From positions 2,728,001 through 2,792,000 of the forward strand of contig CAVYPC010000002.1 in assembly GCA_963770315.1 (NCBI GenBank): a stretch of DNA of 64,000 bases, given 5' to 3'. Positions 8,669 through 19,637 of the stretch are shown here, piece by piece. The notes beneath the pieces are model-generated. The model was not told where the DNA came from, made no database searches, and worked only from the letters and a program-made list of their open reading frames with translations. Origin of the DNA: VRUE01 sp963770315 (GTDB lineage Bacteria > Actinomycetota > Thermoleophilia > Solirubrobacterales > 70-9). Each line of letters opens with the position of its first letter. Position 1 is the stretch's first letter. The position numbers and the translations under genes are program-made.

Positions 8669-11488
8669 ATGACCGTCGCCGCCCCAGACCGCGCTCCCGA
8701 CGAGCTGGCGACCGGCACCCCGCAGCCGCTGCGCGGCGAGCTGGAGGCGCTGCTCGGCGCCGACCGGGTCTTGGCGCGGGCCAGCGACATCGTCCGCTAC
8801 GCCTCCGACGCCAGCCCCTACCGGCTGCTGCCCAAGGCGGTGGTGATGGCCCGCGACGCCGGGGACGTCGGCAAGACGCTCGCCTACGGCCGGGCCAACG
8901 GCGTCCCGGTCGTCTTCCGCGGCGGCGGCACCAGCCTCAACGGGCAGGGGCAGAGCGACGGCATCCTGGTCGACGTCAGGCGCCACTTCGGCGGCGTCGC
9001 GGTCGAGGACGGCGGCGCGCACGCCAGGGTCAAGCCCGGCACCGTCCTCGGCCACGCCAACCGCGTCCTCGCCCCGCATGGGCGCAAGCTCGGCCCCGAC
9101 CCGGCCAGCACCGACATCGCCACGGTCGGCGGCGTGATCGCCAACAACTCGGGCGGGATGCGCTGCGGCGTCACCAAGGACTCCTACTCGACGCTGCGCT
9201 CGATGACCTTCGTCCTGCCCTCGGGCACCACGATCGACACCGCCGCGCCGGGCGCCGCCGAGCGCTTCGCCACGGAGGAGCCCGAGCTGGCCGCGGGCCT
9301 CGCCGCGATCCGCGACGAGATCCGCGCCGACGCCGAGCTGAGCGAGCGCATCCGGCGCAAGTTCGCGATCAAGAACACGACCGGCTACCGCCTCTGCGCC
9401 TTCCTCGATGCCGAGGAGCCGCTGGAGATTTTCCGCCGCCTCCTGGTCGGCTCCGAGGGCACGCTCGCCTTCGTCGCCGAGGCGGTCTTCGAGACGGTGC
9501 CGCTGCCCGCCCGCACGACCACCGCCTGGATCCACTTCCCGGGCATCGACGCGGCAATCGCCCCCGTCCGCGACCTGGTCGGCAGCGGCGCCACCGCGGT
9601 CGAGCTGATGGTCGCCCCGGCGCTGATCGTCGCCGCCTACAACATGGTCGGCGCGCCCGAGGAGTGGAAGGAGCTGCCGCCGGAGTCGGCCGTGCTCCTG
9701 GTCGAGTTCGGCGCTGAGTCCGACACCGAGCTCGACCGCTATGTCGCCGCGGCAAACGAGATTCTTGCCGCCCACGAGACGATCCGCCCGATCGGGTTCA
9801 GCCGCGACGCGGAGGAGATCGAGCTCGCCTGGCGGGTGCGCGAGGGGCTGCACGGGCTGGTCGGGCGAGTGCGGCCAGCGGGCACGGCGCTGATAGTCGA
9901 GGACGTCTGCGTGCCGCCGGAGCGGATCGCCGAGGGCGCCCGCGACCTGCAGGCGCTGCTCGGCGAGCACGGCTTCCTGCCCGGCGTCGCGGGCCACGCC
10001 TCGGCCGGGAACCTGCACTTCATGCTCACCCCCGATTTCGCCAAGCAAGAGGACCTCGAGCGCTACGAGTCCTTCATGGCGAAGCTGGTCGAGTTGATCG
10101 TCGGCAAGTACGACGGCTCGCTCAAGGCCGAGCACGGCACCGGGATCAACATGGCGCCTTACGTCGAGCGCGAGTGGGGTGAGAAGGCGACCGAGCTGAT
10201 GTGGCGGGTGAAGGCGCTCGCCGACCCCGACGCCGTGCTCGCCCCCGGCGTGGTGCTCAACCGCGATGCCGGCGCCCACCTGCGCAACCTGAAAACGACG
10301 CCGCAGATCGAGGAGTCGGCCACGACCTGCGTCGAGTGCGGCTTCTGCGAGCCGGTCTGCCCGAGCCGCCACCTGACCACGACGCCGCGACAGCGGATCG
10401 TCCTGCGGCGCGAGATGGCGCGCCAGCCGACCGGCTCGCCGCTGCAGCGCGCGCTGCTCGAGGAGTACGAGTACGACTCGCTCGACACCTGCGCCGCGGA
10501 TGGGTCCTGCCGGCTCGCCTGCCCGCTCGGGATCGATACCGGCCTCCTGGTCAAGGAGCTGCGCACGGAGCGTCACACCCCGCGCGCCGAAGCCCTGGCG
10601 CTGCGCGGAGCGAAGAGCTGGGGCACGGTGGAGAAGGCTTCGCGCGCGGCGCTGCGGATCGGCGCTCCGCTGGCACGCCGTACCGAGCGAGGCGCCGGCC
10701 TGCCGGGGGCCGCAGCGGCGCGATTGCCGCAGACCGCGCGGGAGGGCGCGGCGGCCGTCTACGTCCCCTCCTGCACCAACCGCATCTTCGGCCGCGCCGA
10801 TGGCACCGGCGGACCCGCGAGCCTGGCCGACGCGATGGTCGCGGTCTCCGCACGGGCCGGGCTGCCCGTCTGGATCCCCGCCGAGGTCGCCGGCAGCTGC
10901 TGTGGGCTGCCCTGGGGGTCGAAAGGACTTGGCGCGGCGCACCGCCGGAAGGCGAACGAGATGATCGAGCTCCTCTGGCGCTGGAGCGGCGAGGGCGAGC
11001 TGCCGGTGGTGATCGACGCCGCTTCCTGCACCCACGCCGTCGCCGAGCCCGGCGCGGGAGTGCTCGCCGAGGAGAACGGGGAGCGCCTCGCCGCGCTGCA
11101 GATCCTCGACTCGGTCGCCTGGGCGCACGATCGCCTGCTGCCGCGGCTGGAGGTCGCCCGCAGGGTCGGCTCCGTCGCCGTCCACCCGACCTGCGCCACC
11201 CGCCAGCTGGGCTTGACGCCGCGCCTGCGCTCGCTTGCCGCCGCGCTCGCCGAGGACGTCTACGTCCCTCCCTCGGCGACCTGCTGCGGCTTCGCCGGCG
11301 ATCGTGGCTTCAGCCATCCGGAGCTGACCGCGGCGGCGACGGCGGACCAGGCAGCCGAGCTGTCCGGCCGCGATTTCGACGCCCACCTCTGCAGCAACCG
11401 CACCTGTGAGATCGGCCTCGGTCGGGCGACCGGCGAGCCCTACGAGTCCTTCGTCTTCCTGCTCGAGGAGCTAACGCGAGGCGGCTGA
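8669..11488 (+). CDS. FAD-binding and (4Fe-4S) 2-hydroxyacid oxidoreductase, D-lactate dehydrogenase/GlcD-GlcF fusion type
   Basis: Predicted 939 residues. The N-terminal half is a VAO/PCMH flavoprotein: VFRGGGTSLNGQGQSDGI binds FAD, then GPDPASTDIATVGGVIANNSGG and LVGSEGTLAFVAEAV, with the cap domain and HASAGNLHFM. The C-terminal half has two ferredoxin-like motifs, CVECGFCEPVCPS and CAADGSCRLACP, and two CCG-type motifs, AGSCCGLPWG and ATCCGFAGDRGF. This is the one-chain arrangement of GlcD plus GlcF, known for D-lactate, glycolate and other D-2-hydroxyacid dehydrogenases that pass electrons to a membrane acceptor. Its partner is the decarboxylase 13 bases upstream, so an aromatic or branched hydroxyacid is possible. 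It overlaps the 3' end of the opposing SDR gene by 18 bases. Confidence 0.92.
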   Translation: MTVAAPDRAPDELATGTPQPLRGELEALLGADRVLARASDIVRYASDASPYRLLPKAVVMARDAGDVGKTLAYGRANGVPVVFRGGGTSLNGQGQSDGILVDVRRHFGGVAVEDGGAHARVKPGTVLGHANRVLAPHGRKLGPDPASTDIATVGGVIANNSGGMRCGVTKDSYSTLRSMTFVLPSGTTIDTAAPGAAERFATEEPELAAGLAAIRDEIRADAELSERIRRKFAIKNTTGYRLCAFLDAEEPLEIFRRLLVGSEGTLAFVAEAVFETVPLPARTTTAWIHFPGIDAAIAPVRDLVGSGATAVELMVAPALIVAAYNMVGAPEEWKELPPESAVLLVEFGAESDTELDRYVAAANEILAAHETIRPIGFSRDAEEIELAWRVREGLHGLVGRVRPAGTALIVEDVCVPPERIAEGARDLQALLGEHGFLPGVAGHASAGNLHFMLTPDFAKQEDLERYESFMAKLVELIVGKYDGSLKAEHGTGINMAPYVEREWGEKATELMWRVKALADPDAVLAPGVVLNRDAGAHLRNLKTTPQIEESATTCVECGFCEPVCPSRHLTTTPRQRIVLRREMARQPTGSPLQRALLEEYEYDSLDTCAADGSCRLACPLGIDTGLLVKELRTERHTPRAEALALRGAKSWGTVEKASRAALRIGAPLARRTERGAGLPGAAAARLPQTAREGAAAVYVPSCTNRIFGRADGTGGPASLADAMVAVSARAGLPVWIPAEVAGSCCGLPWGSKGLGAAHRRKANEMIELLWRWSGEGELPVVIDAASCTHAVAEPGAGVLAEENGERLAALQILDSVAWAHDRLLPRLEVARRVGSVAVHPTCATRQLGLTPRLRSLAAALAEDVYVPPSATCCGFAGDRGFSHPELTAAATADQAAELSGRDFDAHLCSNRTCEIGLGRATGEPYESFVFLLEELTRGG

Positions 11489-12349
11489 GACCGCGGCGGC
11501 GCCCTGCTCGTCGGCGTCGGCCTCGACCTCGCGCACCGTGGCGATCATCTGCGCGTTGCGCTCGAAGCGGCGGTCGAGCAGCGGGTTGACGATGCCGCGC
11601 AGGGCGGAGACGTAGCGCCACCACTTCGGCGCGAAGATCCGCGGCGACCGTTCTTCGATGCCGCGCACTATCGCCGCTCCGGCCTCGTCCGCCCCGATCC
11701 GCTTGCGCAGGAACTCCGGCATGTTCTGTCTGATCGAGTCGGAGTGGGGCCGGTCGAAGGCGTCCTGGACCAGCCGCGTGTCGACCCAGCCGAAGTAGGC
11801 GACGCTGGCGCTGGCGCCGAGCGGCATCAGCTCCGCCCGCAGCGAGCGCCCCAGCGACTCGACGCCGGCCTTGGCGACCGCGTAGGGGCTGTTGAAGATG
11901 CCGTTGACGAAGGCGTAGACGGATGAGAGGACGACGATCTGCCCCCGGCGCTCGACGATCTGCGGCAGCGCCGCGCGCACCGTGCGCCAGGTTCCCAGCA
12001 TGTCGACCTCGAAGACCCGCTCCCATTCCTCGGCGCCGATGCCGCGCACCGTCGCCACGTTCGCTTGGGCGATGCCGGCGTTGGCGACGGCGACATCGAG
12101 GCCGCCGAAGCGCTCGACCGTCTCGACGACGGCCTGCATGATCGCGGCGTGGTCGGTGACGTCGGCGCCGATCCCGATCGCCCGCGCGCCGATCCGCTCG
12201 GCCGCCTCACGGGCCTGCTCGGGGTCGAGGTCGACCACCGCAACCGAGGCGCCGCGCATGTGCATCTGGCGGGCGGTCTCGTAGCCGATCCCGCGCGCGG
12301 CGCCGGTCACCAGCGCCACCTTTCCGTTCAGGTCGTAGGTAGGGGGCAT
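11471..12349 (-). CDS. Short-chain dehydrogenase/reductase
   Basis: Predicted 292 residues, classical SDR. Cofactor motif VTGAARGIGYETA at the N-terminus, acidic VDLDPEQ after strand 2 (suggesting NAD preference), VANAG, and the catalytic Ser-Tyr-Lys set in LSSVYAFVNGIFNSPYAVAKAG. The C-terminus carries about 50 extra residues (PKWWRYVSALRGIVNPLLDRRF), usual in actinobacterial SDRs related to mycobacterial oxidoreductases. The substrate is unknown. The minus-strand -10 TAGGCT lies 9 bases before the ATG (leaderless). It is convergent with, and overlaps by 18 bases, the flavoprotein gene, and is divergent from ileS. Confidence 0.92.
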   Translation of the reverse strand: MPPTYDLNGKVALVTGAARGIGYETARQMHMRGASVAVVDLDPEQAREAAERIGARAIGIGADVTDHAAIMQAVVETVERFGGLDVAVANAGIAQANVATVRGIGAEEWERVFEVDMLGTWRTVRAALPQIVERRGQIVVLSSVYAFVNGIFNSPYAVAKAGVESLGRSLRAELMPLGASASVAYFGWVDTRLVQDAFDRPHSDSIRQNMPEFLRKRIGADEAGAAIVRGIEERSPRIFAPKWWRYVSALRGIVNPLLDRRFERNAQMIATVREVEADADEQGAAAVSAASR

Positions 12350-12387
12350 GCGGCGCGCAGCCTACCCACTCCTAGAATCACCCGTCC

Positions 12388-15591
<3,204 letters not shown>

Positions 15592-15592
15592 A

Positions 15593-15695
15593 GGGGTGGG
15601 GGTCTCCCTCCCCAGGAGGCTCAAGGACAGGCGCACGAAGCGGCGCAGGCGATCAGCTGCGCAACGGCCTCATGGGGAGGGAGACCCCCCACCCC
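15593..15695. repeat. 103-base hyphenated palindrome between convergent genes
   Basis: The left arm (15593-15614, GGGGTGGGGGTCTCCCTCCCCA) is matched by the reverse complement of 15673-15695 with a single inserted base. The loop is about 58 bases. It fills the space between the ileS stop and the stop codon of the opposing tautomerase gene, with the right arm touching the latter. A bidirectional terminator is the simplest role. Confidence 0.75.
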
Positions 15696-15874
15696 TACTT
15701 GGGAGGCGACTCGCCGATGATGAAGTCGGTTTTCGACGAGTCGGAGAACTTCATCCAGCAGTGCTCGGGGGCGACGCCGGCGACCTCTACCAATGCCGCT
15801 TCAATTCGTTTGGCGATCTCGGCCTTCTGCTCGTCGGTCCGTCCCTCGAACCAGTGGATGTGGACGAAGGGCAT
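15695..15874 (-). CDS. 4-oxalocrotonate tautomerase family protein
   Basis: Predicted 59 residues, the usual size of the 4-OT family. It starts MPFVHIHWFEGRT; removal of Met leaves an N-terminal proline, the catalytic base of these enzymes. The following DEQKAEIAKRIEAALVEVAGVAPEHCWMKF matches the helix-strand pattern of the family. These enzymes ketonise enols such as 2-hydroxymuconate and act as hexamers; the substrate here is unknown. It lies 40 bases downstream of trxA in the same direction and may be co-transcribed. The stop codon sits at the edge of the large palindrome. Confidence 0.85.
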   Translation of the reverse strand: MPFVHIHWFEGRTDEQKAEIAKRIEAALVEVAGVAPEHCWMKFSDSSKTDFIIGESPPK

Positions 15875-15914
15875 CGCGTCCCCTGCCGGTGTCGGTGAGC
15901 CGGGAGCCGGCGCT

Positions 15915-16241
15915 CTAGGCGAGCGCCGGCTCCAGCTCCGCCTCGAGGCGTCGCTTCGGCATCGCGCCGACGACTTTCTTCGCGATCGCCCCGTCCTTGA
16001 AGAGGAGCAGGGTCGGGATGGAGAGCACTTCGTACTCGGCCGCGGTCTGCTGGTTCTCGTCGACGTTGAGGCTGAGGATGGTCAGGTCGTCGCGCTCGGC
16101 GTCGATCTCCTCGAGCACCGGGTGGACGACGCGGCAGGGGCCGCACCAGGGGGCCCAGAAGTCGACGAGCACGGGGCCGTCGGACTCGAGGACGTCTGAC
16201 TTGAAGGTGGCGTCGGTCACATCGGTGAGCTTGCCAGTCAC
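15915..16241 (-). CDS. trxA: Thioredoxin
   Basis: Predicted 108 residues, one thioredoxin domain with no signal peptide, so cytosolic. The active site WCGPC is at residues 32-36 (DFWAPWCGPCRVVHP), and the cis-proline is in LSIPTLLLF. It reduces disulfides in ribonucleotide reductase and other targets using thioredoxin reductase, which is not in the window. The start is a GTG with a weak GGGAGA upstream. The 6+6 palindrome at 16279-16294 lies in the probable promoter. The tautomerase gene follows 40 bases downstream. Confidence 0.95.
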   Translation of the reverse strand: MTGKLTDVTDATFKSDVLESDGPVLVDFWAPWCGPCRVVHPVLEEIDAERDDLTILSLNVDENQQTAAEYEVLSIPTLLLFKDGAIAKKVVGAMPKRRLEAELEPALA

Positions 16242-16278
16242 TGGTATCGGTCTCCCAATAGTCGAGGTTCAGCGCTCA

Positions 16279-16294
16279 ATACTTCAGAAAGTAT
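16279..16294. promoter_or_regulatory. trxA: Candidate operator upstream of trxA
   Basis: ATACTT-CAGA-AAGTAT is a perfect 6-base-arm palindrome 38 bases before the trxA start in an otherwise GC-rich background. A dimeric redox or stress regulator is possible; no specific regulator can be named. Confidence 0.4.
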
Positions 16295-16328
16295 AGCGAG
16301 GTTCCGGGTGGCCTTTTCGGGGGCGCAC

Positions 16329-17057
16329 TCAGTCTCTCCGGTCAAAGCGTAGAAGAGGAACCCGCCAGATGGCCTCGAGGACGATCGAGCGATCCATCTT
16401 CGAGCTGCCGGCGCGGCGATCGCGGAAGACGATCGGCACCTCGGCGACCGTGAACCCCTGCTGGATGGCCCGGTAGGTCAGCTCGACCTGGAAGGCGTAG
16501 CCGCGCGAGCGGACCGAGTCGAGGTCGATCGCCTCCAGAACCTCGCGGCGGAAGCATTTGAAGCCGCCGGTCAGGTCGCGCACGCCGACGCCGAGGGCGA
16601 GCCGGGCGTAGGCGCTGCCCCCGCGGCTGATCCCCCGCCGCAGCGGTCCCCAGTCGCCGACGCCGCCGCCCGGCACGTAGCGGGAGCCGATCGCCAGGTC
16701 GGCCCGCTCGATGGCCTCGAGCAAGCGCGGCAGGTAGGCCGGCTCGTGGGAGAAGTCGGCATCCATCTCGAGGATCAGGCCGGCGCCGCCGGCGAGGGCG
16801 TGGCGGAAGCCGGCGATGTAGGCGGGCCCCAGCCCTTCCTTGCGGGGCCGGTGCAGGACCTCGACCCGCTCCTGCGCGGCGAGCCGGTCGGCGATCTCCC
16901 CAGTGCCGTCGGGGGAGTTGTCGTCGACGATCAGCACCCGCCCGGAGGAGGGCAGCTTGGCCAGCGCCGCGGCGACGACCGGCGCCAGGTTCTGGGCCTC
17001 GTTGAAGGTGGGCAGGACCAGCCAGGCGGGGCCTTGCTCGGGATTGGCGGAACGCAT
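16329..17057 (-). CDS. Dolichol/polyprenol-phosphate mannosyltransferase-like family 2 glycosyltransferase
   Basis: Predicted 242 residues. GT-A fold with LPTFNEAQNL at the N-terminus, the metal-binding region VDDNSPDGTGE, LILEMDADFSHEP (DxD-like), and GSRYVPGGGVGDWG, all typical of DPM1/Ppm1. These transfer mannose from GDP-mannose to polyprenyl phosphate on the cytosolic membrane face, feeding protein and lipoglycan mannosylation. There is no C-terminal membrane domain, and no apolipoprotein N-acyltransferase fusion as in mycobacterial Ppm1. A minus-strand -10 TAGCAT lies 8 bases before the ATG, supporting this start over longer ones. It is divergent from polX. Confidence 0.9.
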   Translation of the reverse strand: MRSANPEQGPAWLVLPTFNEAQNLAPVVAAALAKLPSSGRVLIVDDNSPDGTGEIADRLAAQERVEVLHRPRKEGLGPAYIAGFRHALAGGAGLILEMDADFSHEPAYLPRLLEAIERADLAIGSRYVPGGGVGDWGPLRRGISRGGSAYARLALGVGVRDLTGGFKCFRREVLEAIDLDSVRSRGYAFQVELTYRAIQQGFTVAEVPIVFRDRRAGSSKMDRSIVLEAIWRVPLLRFDRRD

Positions 17058-17130
17058 GCGCGGCGATGCTAGTCCCACGGCGTAAGAGCGGCTAAATCGA
17101 CGCGCGTCCGCAGGGGCTAACTTGCACGGC

Positions 17131-18852
17131 GTGACCAACGCCGAGATCGCCGCCGCCCTGGAGGAGCTGGGGGTGCTGTACGAGCTGGACGGCGCCGTCA
17201 AATACCGGGTCCTCGCCTACTCGACCGCCGCCAAGGCGATCCGCGAAAGCCCGGTCTCGGTCGCCGAGCTGGCTGCGGCGGGGCGGGCGACGGAGATCCC
17301 CGGGGTCGGCAAGACCCTCGCCGAGAAGATCGACGCCCTGCTGGAGACCGGCGAGATCCCCGCCGCGGTGAAGCTGAAGGCGAAGTTCCCGCCGACCCTG
17401 GTCGAGGTGACGCGAGTCCCGGGCGTTGGTGCAAAAACCGCGAAGCTGCTCTTCGACGAGCTGGGCGTCGCCTCGCTCGCGGACCTGAGGGAGGCGGCGG
17501 AGGCCGAAAGGGTGCGCGAGGTCAAGGGCCTCGGGCCGAAGGCCGAGGAGAACGTGTTGGCCTCGCTGGAGCGGCTCGGCGAGCCCGGTGAGGGGCCGGG
17601 GCGGGTGCTGCTCTCGGCGGTGCGGCCGATCGCCGAGGAGCTGGCGGCGGCGCTGCGCGAGCACCCTGCCGCCAACCGGGTCGAGGTGGCGGGCTCGGCG
17701 CGGCGCTGGGCGGAGACCTGCAAGGACATCGACCTGATCGCGACCGCCGACGAGCCGGCCGCGCTCGCCGAGCACCTGGCCGGACATGAGCTGATCGCCG
17801 CCGCGGGCAATCCCGGCCCCAACGGCGTCCGCGCGCAGACCCACAACGGGATCTCGGTCGATCTGCGGATCGTCTCGCCGCGCGCCTTCGGCAACCTGCT
17901 CCAGCACTTCACCGGCTCCAAGGCCCACAACGTGCAGCTGCGCGAAGAGGCGGTCGCGCGCGGCCTCTCCGTCTCCGAGCACGGGATCCTCGAGACCGAG
18001 AGCGGCGAGACGACGCTCTGCGCGAGCGAGGAGGAGGTCTACGAACGGCTCGGCTACGCCTATATAGAGCCCGAGCTGCGCGAGGGACGGGGCGAGCTGA
18101 AGGCGGCGCGCGAGGGCGAGCTGCCGGAGCTGGTCTCGGTCGCGGACATCCGCGGCGACCTGCACTCCCACACCACCCTCTCCGACGGTCGCAACACGCT
18201 GGAGGAGATGGCGGCGGCGGGGCGCGAGCGCGGCTACGCGTACATGGCGATCACCGACCACTCCGCCAGCCACGGCTTCGGCGACCACGTCACCGCCGAG
18301 CGGCTCTGGCAGCGGCTCGAGGAGGTGCGCGAGTGGAACAAGGGCAAGCGCGGGTTCCGGCTCCTCGCCGGCTCGGAGGTCAACATCGGGCTCGACGGCG
18401 CACTCGACTACCCCGACGACCTGCTCGGGGCGCTCGACTGGGTGGTTGCCAGCGTCCACACCTCCTTCTCGATCTCCGCAACGGCGATGACCGAGCGCGT
18501 CCTGGCGGCGATCGAGAACCCGCACGTCGATTGCATCGGCCACCTCACCGGCCGCCTGATCGGCCGGCGCGAGCCCTACGGCGTCGACGTCGAGGCCGTG
18601 GTCGAGGCGGCCGCCCGCGCCGGCACGATGCTCGAGATCAACGGCAACCCGAACCGCCGCGACCTCTCCGAGCATCACGCCCGCCTCGCCAAGGAGGCCG
18701 GCGCGACGATCGTCCTCAACACCGACGCCCACGGGGTCGACACGCTGAGCAACATGGACTACGCCGTGGCCACGGCGCGGCGGGCGTGGTTGACCGCAGC
18801 GGATGTCGCCAACACGCGCGGCTGGCGCAACTTCAAGGAGCTTCTTGGCTGA
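17131..18852 (+). CDS. polX: Family X DNA polymerase with PHP domain
   Basis: Predicted 573 residues. Order: HhH/lyase-like region (residues ~1-130, with IPGVGKTLAEKIDAL and VPGVGAKTAKLLF), polymerase palm (VEVAGSARRWAETCKDIDLIA, two metal-binding aspartates), then a PHP domain (DLHSHTTLSDGRNTLEEM, ITDHSASHGFG, LEINGNPNRRDL, NTDAHG). Bacterial PolX fills gaps in base-excision repair, and the PHP part gives 3'-5' exonuclease or phosphatase activity. The GTG at 17131 starts MTNAEIAAALEEL, the usual PolX N-terminus, and lies 7 bases after -10 TAACTT; an upstream TTG lies inside that box and was rejected. A hairpin follows the stop. Confidence 0.95.
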   Translation: MTNAEIAAALEELGVLYELDGAVKYRVLAYSTAAKAIRESPVSVAELAAAGRATEIPGVGKTLAEKIDALLETGEIPAAVKLKAKFPPTLVEVTRVPGVGAKTAKLLFDELGVASLADLREAAEAERVREVKGLGPKAEENVLASLERLGEPGEGPGRVLLSAVRPIAEELAAALREHPAANRVEVAGSARRWAETCKDIDLIATADEPAALAEHLAGHELIAAAGNPGPNGVRAQTHNGISVDLRIVSPRAFGNLLQHFTGSKAHNVQLREEAVARGLSVSEHGILETESGETTLCASEEEVYERLGYAYIEPELREGRGELKAAREGELPELVSVADIRGDLHSHTTLSDGRNTLEEMAAAGRERGYAYMAITDHSASHGFGDHVTAERLWQRLEEVREWNKGKRGFRLLAGSEVNIGLDGALDYPDDLLGALDWVVASVHTSFSISATAMTERVLAAIENPHVDCIGHLTGRLIGRREPYGVDVEAVVEAAARAGTMLEINGNPNRRDLSEHHARLAKEAGATIVLNTDAHGVDTLSNMDYAVATARRAWLTAADVANTRGWRNFKELLG

Positions 18853-18854
18853 GA

Positions 18855-18897
18855 AGCTTATCGTCTGTTAGACACTCGTCTGCGCAGACGATAAGCT
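18855..18897 (+). terminator. Hairpin after polX
   Basis: Exact 13-base inverted repeat AGCTTATCGTCTG (18855-18867) and CAGACGATAAGCT (18885-18897) starting two bases after the polX stop. No T-run follows. The right side (ACGATAAGCTCTA) resembles the sequence after the aldehyde-dehydrogenase hairpin (ACGATAAGTTCTA). Confidence 0.55.
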
Positions 18898-18920
18898 CTA
18901 AGCGCCGCGAGAGCGGTGAC

Positions 18921-18991
18921 GCCCCCGCCGGTGGAGGCCGGCTCCCAATCTCGCAATTGGGGAAGAGAGGGTTCGATTCCTTCCGGGGGCG
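18921..18991 (+). tRNA. Noncanonical tRNA-like cloverleaf
   Basis: A 71-base unit folds as a cloverleaf. The 7-bp acceptor GCCCCCG (18921-18927) pairs perfectly with CGGGGGC (18984-18990), and 18991 is a discriminator G. The T arm GAGGG-TTCGATT-CCTTC (18967-18983) is canonical. A D-like arm CCGG-TGGAGG-CCGG (18928-18941) starts without the usual two-base linker. The anticodon-arm position has CCCAAT-CTCGCA-ATTGGG (18944-18961), that is a 6-bp stem with 6-base loop, or 5 bp with 8 bases. Read with U33 at 18951 the anticodon would be CGC (Ala), but the stem then mispairs and there is no G3:U70. It could be a decayed tRNA, an unusual tRNA or a tRNA mimic. CCA is not encoded. Confidence 0.45.
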
Positions 18992-19082
18992 TTATTCTGT
19001 CTGCACTGCGATGTTGGGGGGCGCTATCATCGACGGCGCGAGATTGGGAGCACGGTGTTCGCCGGACTTCCCCAAGTTTTCC

Positions 19083-19110
19083 CAGACGGCCCGCTTCGGC
19101 GGGTCGTCTG
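19083..19110 (+). terminator. Terminator hairpin with TTCG tetraloop
   Basis: CAGACGGCCCGC-TTCG-GCGGGTCGTCTG is a 12-bp stem (one G-U) with a stable tetraloop, followed by CTTTCTC on the plus strand. It would end transcription from the tRNA-like region and lies 6 bases beyond the stop of the opposing gene, so it may serve both directions. Confidence 0.75.
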
Positions 19111-19115
19111 CTTTC

Positions 19116-19631
19116 TCAGTGCGCGTTCAGCCGGTCGCTTCGCAGCCCCGGGGTACGGACCAGTTGAATCGGGCGCAGGGCTGAGTTGGGGACGACGTAG
19201 AACTTGACCCCGTCGCGCTGCTCGATGGCGAGCACGGCCGCCTCGCGCGAGCGCATCGCGAGGGCGACGAGAAGGGCGTAGCCGGCGGCGATCGTCGCAA
19301 CACCGGGATAGACGACGCCGAGAACGCCGGCGGAGAGCGCGGTCAGGCCGATCGGCCAGAGGCGGACGGCGGCGACGCGGGCTGGCGACTCCTCGGGCAG
19401 CGAGGTGGCGGTGCGGGCGCGGGAGAGCGCGTCCCGGACCCCGTCGGCGACGCGGGCAGGCCTCCCCAGGTACATCCCGAGGACGAGCGCGATCGACCAC
19501 CAGGCCGCGGCCACGATAACGGCGGTGGCGTCGTCGTCGCGCCCGGCGGCGATCGCCGTGACCGCTCCCAGCGCGGTCGCCTCCGCGGCGGTGAGGAAGA
19601 CGGTGATTCGCAGCAGGTCCGTGTAGGGCAT
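19116..19631 (-). CDS. Hypothetical membrane protein
   Basis: Predicted 171 residues with four likely membrane segments: around residues 8-28, 38-58, 93-110 and 112-127 (for example VIVAAAWWSIALVLGMYLG and IGLTALSAGVLGVVYPGVA). A soluble C-terminal tail of about 40 residues follows (FYVVPNSALRPIQLVRTPGL). No known family is recognised. It starts 6 bases after the end of the trehalose-phosphatase-like gene in the same direction, so the two are likely co-transcribed. Confidence 0.75.
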   Translation of the reverse strand: MPYTDLLRITVFLTAAEATALGAVTAIAAGRDDDATAVIVAAAWWSIALVLGMYLGRPARVADGVRDALSRARTATSLPEESPARVAAVRLWPIGLTALSAGVLGVVYPGVATIAAGYALLVALAMRSREAAVLAIEQRDGVKFYVVPNSALRPIQLVRTPGLRSDRLNAH

Positions 19632-19637
19632 CTGGGC

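Noticed and set aside
17122..17124. TTG as the polX start
   Set aside because: It lies inside a good -10 box (TAACTT) and adds three nonconserved residues; the GTG at 17131 gives the usual MTNAEIA start.
18950..18956. Standard tRNA-Ala(CGC)
   Set aside because: With a 7-base loop giving anticodon CGC the stem has two mismatches, and the G3:U70 identity pair of tRNA-Ala is missing; reported only as tRNA-like.
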